A stretch of 64,000 nt of DNA, taken from assembly GCF_013376045.1 (NCBI RefSeq), contig NZ_JABMJG010000011.1:186001-250000 (forward strand), read 5' to 3'. Positions 42,863 to 50,931 of the stretch are shown here, piece by piece. Both the position numbers and the translations under genes were made by a program. This DNA is from Variovorax sp. SG517 (GTDB lineage: Bacteria; Pseudomonadota; Gammaproteobacteria; Burkholderiales; Burkholderiaceae_C). The notes beneath the pieces were generated by a model. That model worked only from the letters and a program-made list of their open reading frames with translations, was not told the DNA's origin and did not search any database. The first letter of the stretch is position 1. Each line of letters begins with the position of its first letter.

Positions 42863-43705
42863 ATGTCCCAAGCGATCAGTCCGGAACTGCGCGAGTGGCT
42901 GGTAGCCCAGCTCGCCGCCGGGCATTCGGTGCCGGCGCTGCGCGCTTCCATGCGCGCGGCCGGCTGGCACGACGCCGCCGCCGATACGGCGCTGGCCCAG
43001 CTCGAAGCCGGCTTCCCGAACGTGGAAGTCGCGCTGCCGCCTGTGCAGGCGAAGATGCCCGGGCCCGACCTCGACGGCGCGCCGCTGCACATCGACGCGG
43101 GCGACCGCCGCGTGCAGGTGCTGCAGACCATGCGGCATCCGCGCGTGATCGTCTTCGGCAACCTGCTGTCGGTGGAGGAATGCGAAGGTCTGATCGCCGC
43201 CGCGCGCGTGCGGCTCGCGCGCTCGCTCACGGTAGAGACGCGCACCGGCGGCGAGGTGCTCAACGTCGACCGCACCAGCGACGGCATGTTCTTCGAGCGC
43301 GGCGAGAACGAGATCGTCGCGCGCCTCGAGCAGCGCATCGCCGCGCTGCTGCGCTGGCCGCTCGAGTTCGGCGAGGGCCTGCAGATCCTGCGCTACGCGC
43401 CCGGCGCCCAGTACCGCCCGCACTACGACTACTTCGACCCCAGCGAGCCGGGCACGCCCACCATCCTCAAGCGCGGCGGCCAGCGCGTCGCCACGCTGGT
43501 GATGTACCTGCAGGAGCCCGAGGGCGGCGGTGCCACCACCTTCCCCGACGTGGGCCTCGAAGTGGCCCCGGCGCGCGGCTGCGGCGTGTTCTTCAGCTAC
43601 GACCGGCCCGACCCCGTGACCCGCACCCTGCACGGCGGCGCGCCGGTGCTGGCGGGCGAGAAGTGGGTCGCCACCAAGTGGCTGCGCGAGCGCGAGTTCA
43701 AGTAA
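42863..43705 (+). CDS. 2-oxoglutarate/Fe(II)-dependent oxygenase, prolyl 4-hydroxylase-like
   Basis: Non-heme iron dioxygenase, 280 aa. The C-terminal jelly-roll (about residues 85-280) carries the iron motif H-x-D in YRPHYDYFDP and the distal histidine in RTLHGGAPVLAGEKWVATKWLRE, with the 2-oxoglutarate-binding lysine in that last segment. The N-terminal 70 residues (LREWLVAQLAAGHSVPALRASM) look like a small helical module that may bind the target. The substrate is probably a protein prolyl or other residue, but not known. AGGAG lies 11 bases before the ATG. Confidence 0.93.
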   Translation: MSQAISPELREWLVAQLAAGHSVPALRASMRAAGWHDAAADTALAQLEAGFPNVEVALPPVQAKMPGPDLDGAPLHIDAGDRRVQVLQTMRHPRVIVFGNLLSVEECEGLIAAARVRLARSLTVETRTGGEVLNVDRTSDGMFFERGENEIVARLEQRIAALLRWPLEFGEGLQILRYAPGAQYRPHYDYFDPSEPGTPTILKRGGQRVATLVMYLQEPEGGGATTFPDVGLEVAPARGCGVFFSYDRPDPVTRTLHGGAPVLAGEKWVATKWLREREFK

Positions 43706-43738
43706 GAAGCAAGAAGCACAGGCACGACGAAGCAATCG

Positions 43739-44644
43739 ATGAAAGTCACCGCCAACGGGCTGCAGATCGAGGTCGACGACACCGGAGGCGAGGGGCGCCC
43801 CGTCATCCTGCTCATCATGGGGCTGGGCATGCAGCTCGTCGCCTGGCCGACGGCCTTCGTGCACCAGCTGGTGGACGCGGGCTTTCGCGTGGTGCGCCAC
43901 GACAACCGCGACATCGGCCTGAGCCAGGGCTTCGACCACGCGGGCGTGGGCAACATCGTGTGGGAGACCATCCGCCACCGGCTCGGCCTGAAGGTACGCT
44001 CGGCCTACACGCTGCAGGACATGGCCCTCGATTCGCTCGGCGTGCTCGACGCGCTGGGCATCGAAAGGGCCCACATCGTCGGCGCCTCCATGGGCGGCAT
44101 GATCGCCCAGCGCATCGCGGCCTCCGCGCCGCAGCGCACGGCCAGCCTGGTGAGCGTCATGAGCTCCAGCGGCGCGCGCGGCCTGCCCGGCCCGCGCCGC
44201 GAGGTCGCCGCCATGCTCATGCGCCGGCCGATGGGCCGCGACGAGGCGGCGCTGGTCGCGCACAGCATCCGGCTGCTGCGGCTCATCCAGAGCCCGGCCT
44301 ATCCGCAGACCGACGAGGAGCTCTCCGAGCGGCTCGTCTTCAGCATGCGCCGCTCCTACCACCCGGCGGGCCTGATGCGGCAGATGCTCGCCATCGGCGC
44401 CGACGATGAGCGCCCCGCGCTGCTGCCGCGCATCCAGTCGCCCACGCTGGTGCTGCACGGCGAGGCCGACGCGCTCGTGCCCATCGCCTGCGGCGAAGAC
44501 ACGGCCCGGCGCATCCCGGGCTCGAAGTTCGTTTCCGTTCCCGGCATGGGCCACGACCTGCCGCCCCAGGTGTGCACCATCCTCGCCAACCACATCGCGC
44601 CCTTCGCGCACGCGGCCGACGCCGCCACGACAAGACCATCATGA
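43739..44644 (+). CDS. Alpha/beta hydrolase
   Basis: Cytoplasmic alpha/beta-fold hydrolase, 301 aa. The oxyanion-region LLIMGLGMQLVAWP, nucleophile elbow VGASMGGM (S117), acid LVLHGEADALVPI and histidine VPGMGHDLPP form a complete triad. The family includes carboxylesterases and aclacinomycin-methylesterase-like enzymes. It lies 33 bases after the oxygenase and its stop overlaps the queF start (ATGA), so it is co-expressed with queF. The substrate is unknown. Confidence 0.92.
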   Translation: MKVTANGLQIEVDDTGGEGRPVILLIMGLGMQLVAWPTAFVHQLVDAGFRVVRHDNRDIGLSQGFDHAGVGNIVWETIRHRLGLKVRSAYTLQDMALDSLGVLDALGIERAHIVGASMGGMIAQRIAASAPQRTASLVSVMSSSGARGLPGPRREVAAMLMRRPMGRDEAALVAHSIRLLRLIQSPAYPQTDEELSERLVFSMRRSYHPAGLMRQMLAIGADDERPALLPRIQSPTLVLHGEADALVPIACGEDTARRIPGSKFVSVPGMGHDLPPQVCTILANHIAPFAHAADAATTRPS

Positions 44645-45525
44645 GCCACGACCCGAACCCCACGAACCCCGCGAACCCCAACACGCCCGAGCAATCCCAG
44701 CTGGGCCGCGCGTCCGCCTACGCCGACCACTACGACCCGACGCTGCTCTTTCCCATTGCGCGCGCCACGCAGCGCGAGGCCATGGGCATCAAGGCCGGCG
44801 CGCTGCCTTTCTTCGGCGCCGACCTCTGGACCGCCTTCGAGGTGAGCTGGCTCAACCTGCGCGGCAAGCCGCAGCTGGCCATCGCGCACTTCACCATTCC
44901 CTGCGAGACGCCCAACATCATCGAGAGCAAGAGCTTCAAGCTCTACCTCAACAGCTTCAACAACAGCCAGTTCGCGAGCGTCGACGCGGTGCGCGAGCGC
45001 TTGCGCGCCGACCTGTCGGAGGCGGCATGGCGCGGCAGCGACCAGCAGGCCACCATCGGCGTGACCCTGCTGGCGCCCGACATGTTCGACCGCGAGCCGG
45101 TGCACGAACTCGACGGCCTCGACCTCGACCGCCTCGACATCGAGTGCAGCCACTACCAGCCCACGCCCGAGCTGCTGAGCAGCGACGCCACGCAGGCGCC
45201 CGTCAACGAGACCCTCACCAGCCGGCTGCTCAAGAGCAACTGCCTCGTCACCGGCCAGCCCGACTGGGGCAGCGTGCAGATCCGCTACAGCGGCCCGCCT
45301 ATCGACCAGGCCGGCCTGCTCGCGTACATCGTCAGCTTCCGCAACCACAACGAGTTCCACGAGCCCTGTGCCGAGCGCATGTTCACGGACATCTGGACCC
45401 GCTGCAAGCCGAACAAGCTCGCGGTGTACGCGCGCTACACGCGCCGCGGCGGGCTCGACATCAACCCCTTCCGCACGAGCTGGCCGCAGGCGCTGCCGCC
45501 GAACATCCGGACTGCGCGGCAGTAG
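44641..45525 (+). CDS. queF: NADPH-dependent 7-cyano-7-deazaguanine reductase
   Basis: Reduces preQ0 to preQ1 in queuosine synthesis, 294 aa, the long (two-domain, YqcD/E. coli-like) form. The catalytic C201 lies in LLKSNCLVTGQPDWG and D208 follows in that motif. The NADPH-contact ESKSFKLYLNSFNN and the C-terminal EFHEPCAERMFTDIW are also present. The first 25 residues are a low-complexity Asn/Pro stretch. It overlaps the upstream hydrolase by four bases (ATGA). A hairpin follows ten bases after its stop. Confidence 0.96.
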   Translation: MSHDPNPTNPANPNTPEQSQLGRASAYADHYDPTLLFPIARATQREAMGIKAGALPFFGADLWTAFEVSWLNLRGKPQLAIAHFTIPCETPNIIESKSFKLYLNSFNNSQFASVDAVRERLRADLSEAAWRGSDQQATIGVTLLAPDMFDREPVHELDGLDLDRLDIECSHYQPTPELLSSDATQAPVNETLTSRLLKSNCLVTGQPDWGSVQIRYSGPPIDQAGLLAYIVSFRNHNEFHEPCAERMFTDIWTRCKPNKLAVYARYTRRGGLDINPFRTSWPQALPPNIRTARQ

Positions 45526-45534
45526 TCCGGGGCC

Positions 45535-45555
45535 TTCCGAAGCCCCTCTTCGGAA
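45535..45555 (+). terminator. Hairpin after queF
   Basis: TTCCGAAG-CCCCT-CTTCGGAA, 8-bp perfect stem without a U-run. It may be a weak or Rho-assisted terminator. Confidence 0.5.
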
Positions 45556-45595
45556 ACCCCAAACCCGCTGTCGCCCTCCCTGTGGCATTCTGGAT

Positions 45596-45618
45596 TTCGC
45601 CCGCGATCCGCGGGCGAA
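45596..45618. promoter_or_regulatory. Perfect 10-bp inverted repeat upstream of the SDR gene
   Basis: TTCGCCCGCG-ATC-CGCGGGCGAA, ending 24 bases before the SDR start codon. It could be an operator or an mRNA hairpin near the ribosome-binding site. Confidence 0.5.
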
Positions 45619-45642
45619 CGAACATCCACAGCAGAGGCAAGC

Positions 45643-46548
45643 ATGGTTGAAGGAAAAGTGGTCGTCGTCACCGGCGCGGGCGGCGGCATCGGGCGCGACA
45701 TCGCGCTGGCGATGGCGGCGCACGGCGCGAAGGTGGTGGTCAACGACATCGGCGCGGCGCTCGACGGTGTCGGCGGCAGCGCAGGCCCCGCGCAGCAGGT
45801 GGTCGACGAGATCCGCGCGGCCGGCGGGCAGGCCGTGCCCAACACCGACAGCGTGGCCGATGCCGCGAGCGCGGCGCGCATCGTGCAGTGCGCCATCGAC
45901 AGCTTCGGGCGCATCGACGCTGTTGTGAACAACGCGGGCATCCTGCGCGACCGCTTCTTCCACAAGATGTCGGTCGACGAGTGGGACTCGGTGCTCAAGG
46001 TGCACCTGTACGGCGCCTACTATGTGAGCCGCGCGGCGGCCACGTATTTCAAGGAGCAGGAGTCGGGCGCGCTGGTGCACATGACCTCCACCTCGGGCCT
46101 GATCGGCAACTTCGGCCAGGCCAACTATGCGGCGGCCAAGCTGGGCATCGTGGCGCTGTCGAAGTCGATCGCGCTGGACATGCAGAAATTCAAGGTGCGC
46201 TCCAACTGCATCGCGCCCTTCGCCTGGAGCCGCATGATCGGCGCCATTCCCACCGACACCGACGAGCAGCGCGCCCGCGTCGACAAGATCAAGCAGATGA
46301 CGCCCGCCAAGGTCGCGCCGCTGGCCGTCTACCTTGCGAGCGATGCCGCGGCGGCGGTCAACGGGCAGATCTTCTCGGTGCGCAACAACGAGATCTCGCT
46401 CATCAGCCAGCCACGGCCGGTGCGCTCCATCCACCGCTCCGAGGGCTGGACGCCGCAGAGCATCGCCGAGCACGCCATGCCCGCGATGCGCGCCAGCTTC
46501 TTCGATCTCGACCGCTCGGCGGACGTATTCAGCTGGGACCCGGTCTGA
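45643..46548 (+). CDS. SDR family oxidoreductase, 3-hydroxyacyl-CoA dehydrogenase-like
   Basis: Short-chain dehydrogenase, 301 aa. NAD-binding GAGGGIG (11-17), NNAG (96-99), and catalytic S/Y/K with Y162-x3-K166 in QANYAAAKLG. The TSTSGLIGNFGQANY context and the C-terminal extension (QPRPVRSIHRSEGWTPQSIAEH) resemble the 3-hydroxyacyl-CoA dehydrogenase domain of peroxisomal multifunctional enzyme type 2. This fits an acyl-CoA pathway and may connect it with the CoA genes downstream. It is followed 79 bases later by a LysR gene on the same strand. Confidence 0.92.
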   Translation: MVEGKVVVVTGAGGGIGRDIALAMAAHGAKVVVNDIGAALDGVGGSAGPAQQVVDEIRAAGGQAVPNTDSVADAASAARIVQCAIDSFGRIDAVVNNAGILRDRFFHKMSVDEWDSVLKVHLYGAYYVSRAAATYFKEQESGALVHMTSTSGLIGNFGQANYAAAKLGIVALSKSIALDMQKFKVRSNCIAPFAWSRMIGAIPTDTDEQRARVDKIKQMTPAKVAPLAVYLASDAAAAVNGQIFSVRNNEISLISQPRPVRSIHRSEGWTPQSIAEHAMPAMRASFFDLDRSADVFSWDPV

Positions 46549-46627
46549 GGACAAACCCGCAGAGGGCTGCGAGCGGCTTCATTCGCCGGACAATGCGCGT
46601 TCCGCTTCCCCTTGATTCCGGCGCCCG

Positions 46628-47518
46628 GTGAACCTGCACTTCGACCTGTTCGACCTGAAACTGTTCGTCTACGTGGCGGACGCGCACAGCCTCACGCGCG
46701 GCGCGGAGAAGGCCTGTATCTCGCTGGCCGCCGCCTCCACGCGCATCAAGCAGATGGAGGAGGCCGTGGGCGGCAAGCTGCTGCACCGCAGTGCGCAGGG
46801 CGTGAGCCTCACGGCGGCGGGGCAGGCGGTGCTCTACCACGCCAAGCGCGTGATGCAGCAGATGGAGCACCTGCGCTGCGACATGCAGGACTTCGGCAAG
46901 GGCATCAAGGGCCACGTGCGGGTGTTCGCCAACACCACCTCCATCACCGAATACCTGCCGCAGAAGCTGGCGGGCTTTCTCACGCAGCATCCGGCCGTGC
47001 AGGTGGACCTGCGCGAATACCTCAGCGAGGAGATCGTGCGCGCGGTGGCCGACGGCGAGGCCGACATCGGCATCCTCGCGGGCGACGTGCACACGGGCGA
47101 CTTCGACTCGCGGCCCTTCGGCAGCAACCAGCTCGTGCTGGTGGTGCCTACCACGCACCGCCTCGCAGGCGTGCCCTCGGTGGCCTTTGCCGACACGCTC
47201 GACGAGCAGCACGTGGGCCTGCACCACGGCAGCGCCATCCACCGCTTCCTGCAGCGCCGCGCCGAGCTCGCGGGGCGCGGCTTCAATCCGCGCATCCAGG
47301 TCAGCAGCTTCGAGGCCATCTGCCTGATGATCGAGGCGGGCGTGGGCGTCGGCGTGCTGCCGGCGTCGTCGGCGCAGCGGCTGTCGATGGCCATGCGCAT
47401 CTCGACCGTGGCCCTCAGCGACGCCTGGGCCGAGCGCGAGCTGAAGCTGATCGCGCGCAGTCGCGAGCAGTTGCCGGCTTCCGCGCGTGAGCTGTTCGAC
47501 CATCTCGTCGCGTCATGA
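46628..47518 (+). CDS. LysR family transcriptional regulator (first of two paralogues)
   Basis: LysR-type regulator, 296 aa. The winged helix is at residues about 6-65 (FDLKLFVYVADAHSLTRGAEK, LAAASTRIKQMEEAVG), the effector domain from about 95. The recognition helix reads LAAAS where most LysR proteins have QPALS/QSAVS. The start is GTG without a clear SD. It shares this helix and much of the rest (GVSLTAAG, FANTTSITEYLPQKL) with the LysR at 47691, so the two are paralogues. It probably controls neighbouring catabolic genes. Confidence 0.92.
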   Translation: MNLHFDLFDLKLFVYVADAHSLTRGAEKACISLAAASTRIKQMEEAVGGKLLHRSAQGVSLTAAGQAVLYHAKRVMQQMEHLRCDMQDFGKGIKGHVRVFANTTSITEYLPQKLAGFLTQHPAVQVDLREYLSEEIVRAVADGEADIGILAGDVHTGDFDSRPFGSNQLVLVVPTTHRLAGVPSVAFADTLDEQHVGLHHGSAIHRFLQRRAELAGRGFNPRIQVSSFEAICLMIEAGVGVGVLPASSAQRLSMAMRISTVALSDAWAERELKLIARSREQLPASARELFDHLVAS

Positions 47519-47524
47519 GGCTAA

Positions 47525-47617
47525 CCCCCAGGCTTCGCGCACTTCGTGTCGCTTCGCCAACCCCCTTGCAGGGGGCAACACCTGCGGCCCGGCAAAGCCG
47601 GTTCCGCGGTGTTCCTG
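47525..47617 (+). repeat. Dispersed ~93-bp repeat, copy C
   Basis: CCCCCAGGCTTCGCGCAC starts six bases after the LysR stop; it ends GGTGTTCCTG. The CCCCCTTGCAGGGGG and CCGGCAAAGCCGG stems are intact. It lies between the two paralogous LysR genes. Confidence 0.92.
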
Positions 47618-47690
47618 AGCTTGGCCGTGGCGAGCGTGCGCATCGTGGGCGATGCATCGGCTCGTCGAAAAACCTGAACGACGGGGGCGT

Positions 47691-48578
47691 ATGTCGGCCG
47701 ACCTGAAGTCGCTGCGCCTGTTCGTGGCCGTGGCGGACCACGGCAGCATCAGCGAGGGCGCCAAGCGCTGCCACATCGCGCTGGCCGCGGCCAGCAAGCG
47801 CATCTCCGACCTGGAGGCCCGCGCGCGGCTGCCGCTGCTGGTGCGGCATGCGCGCGGCGTCACGCTCACCTCGGCGGGCCATGGACTGCTGCTGCATGCG
47901 CGTGCGGTGCTCTCGGCCATGGACCGTCTGGGCGCCGAACTCGACGACTTCCAGAACGGCGTGGCGGGCGTGGTGAGCATCACGGCCAACGCATCGACCA
48001 TCGCGCAGTTCCTTCCGTCGCAGATCGGCTCCTTCCTGCGCCTGCATCCGGTGCTGAAGATCGACCTGCAGGAGCGCGCCAGCACCGAGGTGGTGAAGGC
48101 GGTGCAGGCCGGCCTCGCCGACATCGGCGTGATCGAGGGCAACACGCCCGCCGAAGGGCTCGAGTGCCTGCCGTATCGCACCGACGAGCTGGCGGTGGTG
48201 GTGGCGCGCGACCATCCGCTCGCGCGGCGCAGGCGCATCGGCGTGGACGAGGTGCTGAGCCACGACCACATCGTGGTGCGCGAAGGCACGGCGCTGCACC
48301 GCGTGCTGCTGTCCGCCGCATTGGAGGCCGGCGTGCCGCTGAAGGTGCGCATGCAGGTGGGCAGCTTCGACATGGTCTGCCGCATGGTGGAGCAGGGCGC
48401 GGGCATCGGCGTGCTGCCCTATGCGGCCATCCTGCCGCAGCTGCAGATACTGAAGCTGCGCTGCCTGAAGCTCGACGCGCCCTGGGCCCACAGGCGCCAC
48501 CTGCTGTGCGTGCGCAGGCAGCAGGAGCTGACGGTGGCCGCGCGCTCGGTGCTGGAGCACCTGGGTCGGCCCGACTGA
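47691..48578 (+). CDS. LysR family transcriptional regulator (second of two paralogues)
   Basis: LysR-type regulator, 295 aa. The HTH at residues about 1-60 includes LKSLRLFVAVADHGSISEGAKR and LAAASKRISDLEA. The effector domain shows VSITANASTIAQFLPSQIGSFL and GAGIGVLPYAAILPQL. The start ATG at 47691 gives the standard N-terminus; 13 residues upstream are dispensable. It lies 111 bases upstream of the enolase-superfamily/Bug/AMDase operon on the same strand and is the best candidate for its regulator, though LysR genes more often diverge from their targets. Confidence 0.92.
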   Translation: MSADLKSLRLFVAVADHGSISEGAKRCHIALAAASKRISDLEARARLPLLVRHARGVTLTSAGHGLLLHARAVLSAMDRLGAELDDFQNGVAGVVSITANASTIAQFLPSQIGSFLRLHPVLKIDLQERASTEVVKAVQAGLADIGVIEGNTPAEGLECLPYRTDELAVVVARDHPLARRRRIGVDEVLSHDHIVVREGTALHRVLLSAALEAGVPLKVRMQVGSFDMVCRMVEQGAGIGVLPYAAILPQLQILKLRCLKLDAPWAHRRHLLCVRRQQELTVAARSVLEHLGRPD

Positions 48579-48689
48579 GCCTGCCCGCTGGTCAGTCTTC
48601 GTGGTGCGCGAAGGCTCGGACTCGCCAAAAACGAATTGTTCTCCCGCGGTTCGCACGCAAAGATGCGTGCACCAACGAAGGAGACAGAC

Positions 48690-49844
48690 TTGAAGATCGT
48701 TCGCGTCAGCGCCACGCCGCTGAACATTCCCGTGACCATCGACGTGGTCGGCATGAACAAGCAGACCTCGCTGTCGCTGTGCCTCACCGAGATCGAGACC
48801 GACACCGGCATCGTCGGCCACGGCATGACGGCCATCACGGAAGAAGAAATCATCGCCGCCGCGGTGCGCGAGGTGGCGGGCCCCGCGCTGATCGGCGAGG
48901 ACCCGATGGCCACCGAGCGCCTGTGGGAGAAGCTCTACTGGCTGCTCTCGCCGCGCGGCCAGACCGGCTACGCCAGCCACACCATCGCCGCGCTCGACAT
49001 CGCGCTGTGGGACATCAAGGCCCGCGCGCTGGGCCAGCCGCTGTGGCGCCTGCTCGGCGGCGCGCGCGCGAAGGTGCCGGTGTATGCCACCTTCGGATTC
49101 GGCTTCTTCGAGCGCGATCAGCTCGCCGCTGCCGCCAGGCTGTGGGTGTCGCAGGGCTTCCAGCGGCTGAAGATGACCGTGGGCAACCATGCGCTCGCGC
49201 GCCGCGACGAGCCGCGTCCGCTCGACGAAGTCATCGCGGAAGACGTGCGCCGCGTGGCTGCCGTGCGCGAGGCGGTGGGCCCCGACGTCAAGCTCTACGT
49301 CGACGCCAACTGCGGCCTCGACCTGTTTCACGCCACCGAACTCGCGCACCGCATCGAGCCCTATGGCATCAGCTTCTTCGAGGAGCCGCTCACGCAGAAC
49401 GACGTGCGCCAGATGGCCCAGCTGCGCGCGCGCACCCGCATCCCGCTGGCCTGCGGGCAGAACGAGGGCCTGGCCTTCCGCTTCCGCGACTTGCTGGTGA
49501 ACCAGGCGGCCGACGTGCTGCAGCCCAACGTGACCATCTCGGGCGGCTACTCGCAGGCGCTCAAGATCGCCGGCATGGCGCAGGCCTTCAACGTGCCCAT
49601 CGACAACGGCGGCGCCTGGCCCTTCCACAACATGCACCTGCATGCGGGTGTGTCGAACGGCGGCCTGGTCGAGTACCACTACGTCGCGGTGCAGATGCTC
49701 AAGCAGATCTTCGACGGCCTGCCGGTGCCCGAGCAGGGCTGGCTCACGCTGCCCGAGACGCCCGGCCTGGGCTTCGCGCCGAACGCCGAGCGCGTGCGCG
49801 AGCTGGCGAAGCTGCCGACCTCGCACGGCAAGGGCAAGGCCTGA
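48690..49844 (+). CDS. Enolase superfamily (mandelate racemase/muconate lactonizing enzyme) protein
   Basis: TIM-barrel enzyme of the MR/MLE group, 384 aa. The capping domain is N-terminal (about 1-125) and ALDIALWDIKARALGQPLWRLLGG is intact. Metal-site elements VDANCGLD (D205) and FFEEPL (E231/E232) are present. Two positions are unusual. The KxK motif reads K161-M-T, so the second catalytic lysine is threonine, and the third metal-ligand motif reads G-Q-N-E (256-259) rather than G-E-N. The C-terminal barrel has NMHLHAGVSNGGLVEYH. Start TTG at 48690 with GAAGGAGAC upstream. It probably acts by alpha-proton abstraction on a carboxylate, by an altered mechanism, as first gene of the AMDase operon. 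Confidence 0.9.
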   Translation: MKIVRVSATPLNIPVTIDVVGMNKQTSLSLCLTEIETDTGIVGHGMTAITEEEIIAAAVREVAGPALIGEDPMATERLWEKLYWLLSPRGQTGYASHTIAALDIALWDIKARALGQPLWRLLGGARAKVPVYATFGFGFFERDQLAAAARLWVSQGFQRLKMTVGNHALARRDEPRPLDEVIAEDVRRVAAVREAVGPDVKLYVDANCGLDLFHATELAHRIEPYGISFFEEPLTQNDVRQMAQLRARTRIPLACGQNEGLAFRFRDLLVNQAADVLQPNVTISGGYSQALKIAGMAQAFNVPIDNGGAWPFHNMHLHAGVSNGGLVEYHYVAVQMLKQIFDGLPVPEQGWLTLPETPGLGFAPNAERVRELAKLPTSHGKGKA

Positions 49845-49912
49845 GCCAAACTTTCTTCCCTCACGACCAGGCCGCGACAGACGGCCGGCGTCCGATCAAA
49901 GACAACGGAGAC

Positions 49913-50929
49913 ATGATGAAAGCCACACAAGCGATTCGACCACCGGCGCGCCGCCATGCATTGCGCGCGATGGCCGCCCTGGGCCTCGCTGCCGCCCTCT
50001 CGGCGCCGGCGGCCTGGGCCCAGGCCCAGAAGTACCCCGACAAGCCCATCCGGCTCATCGTCGGCTACTCCGCCGGCGGCGGCGTCGATGCGGTGGCGCG
50101 GCTGCTCGGCACGCGCCTGTCGAACGTGCTGGGCCAGCAGGTGCTGGTGGAGAACCGCACCGGGGCGACCGGCCTCATCGCGGCCGACTTCGTCGCCAAG
50201 GCGCCGCCCGACGGCTACACGCTGATGATGGGCGACAGCGCCTTGCTCGCCGCCAAGCTGCTGCAGCCGAAGATCGCGCTGGACCCGCTCACCAGCTTCA
50301 AGCCGGTGGCGGGGGCCTTCATCTCGCCGCTGATGATCGTGACGGGCAACGACTTTCCCGCGAAGACGCCGGCCGAGCTGGTGAAGGAGCTCAAGGCCAA
50401 TGCCTCGCGCTACTCGTACGCCACCTCGGGCGTGGGCACGGTGCAGCACCTGGGCTTCGAGATGCTCAAGCAGGCCACCGGCAGCCCGGTGGTGCACGTG
50501 CCCTATCGCGGCGCGGCGCAGATCGTGCCCGACGTGATCGGCGGCCAGATTCCGATTGGCGTGGTGAGCGCCACGGCGGGCATGGCGCAGGCCAAGGCGG
50601 GCAAGCTGCGCGCGCTCGCGATGATGAACACCGCCAAGCTCGAAGGCGCCGAGAGCGTGCCGCCGCTGGCCGACGCCTTGCCGGGCTTCGACGTGGCGCC
50701 GCGCATCTTCGTGCTGGCGCCGGCCGGCACGCCCAACGACATCGTCGACAAGCTCTCGGCCGCGGTGAAGGCCGTGCTCGACACGCCCGAGGCCGGCACC
50801 GCGGCGGCCGCGCAGGGCACGCTGCGCGCCTACGCCACGCCGGCCCAGCTCGGCAAGGACATGGCCGCCGAGACCGCGCGATGGAAGAAGATCATCGCGG
50901 AGCAGCACATCGTGGCCGAGGGGAGCTGA
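49913..50929 (+). CDS. Bug-type substrate-binding protein of the AMDase operon
   Basis: Periplasmic receptor, 338 aa. The signal peptide comes after a basic N-terminus (about residues 20-42, ALGLAAALSAPAAWA-QAQ). Family motifs IRLIVGYSAGGGVDAVARLL, VENRTGATGLIAADFVAKAPPDG, TSGVGTVQHLGFEML, VPYRGAAQIVPDVIGGQI and the C-terminal ETARWKKIIAEQHI are present. Either ATG at 49913 or the adjacent one at 49916 may be used, with GGAG upstream. It ends two bases before the AMDase start, so the pair is tightly coupled and its ligand is probably the AMDase substrate or a relative (inference). No membrane transporter genes are nearby. Confidence 0.95.
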   Translation: MMKATQAIRPPARRHALRAMAALGLAAALSAPAAWAQAQKYPDKPIRLIVGYSAGGGVDAVARLLGTRLSNVLGQQVLVENRTGATGLIAADFVAKAPPDGYTLMMGDSALLAAKLLQPKIALDPLTSFKPVAGAFISPLMIVTGNDFPAKTPAELVKELKANASRYSYATSGVGTVQHLGFEMLKQATGSPVVHVPYRGAAQIVPDVIGGQIPIGVVSATAGMAQAKAGKLRALAMMNTAKLEGAESVPPLADALPGFDVAPRIFVLAPAGTPNDIVDKLSAAVKAVLDTPEAGTAAAAQGTLRAYATPAQLGKDMAAETARWKKIIAEQHIVAEGS

Positions 50930-50931
50930 GC

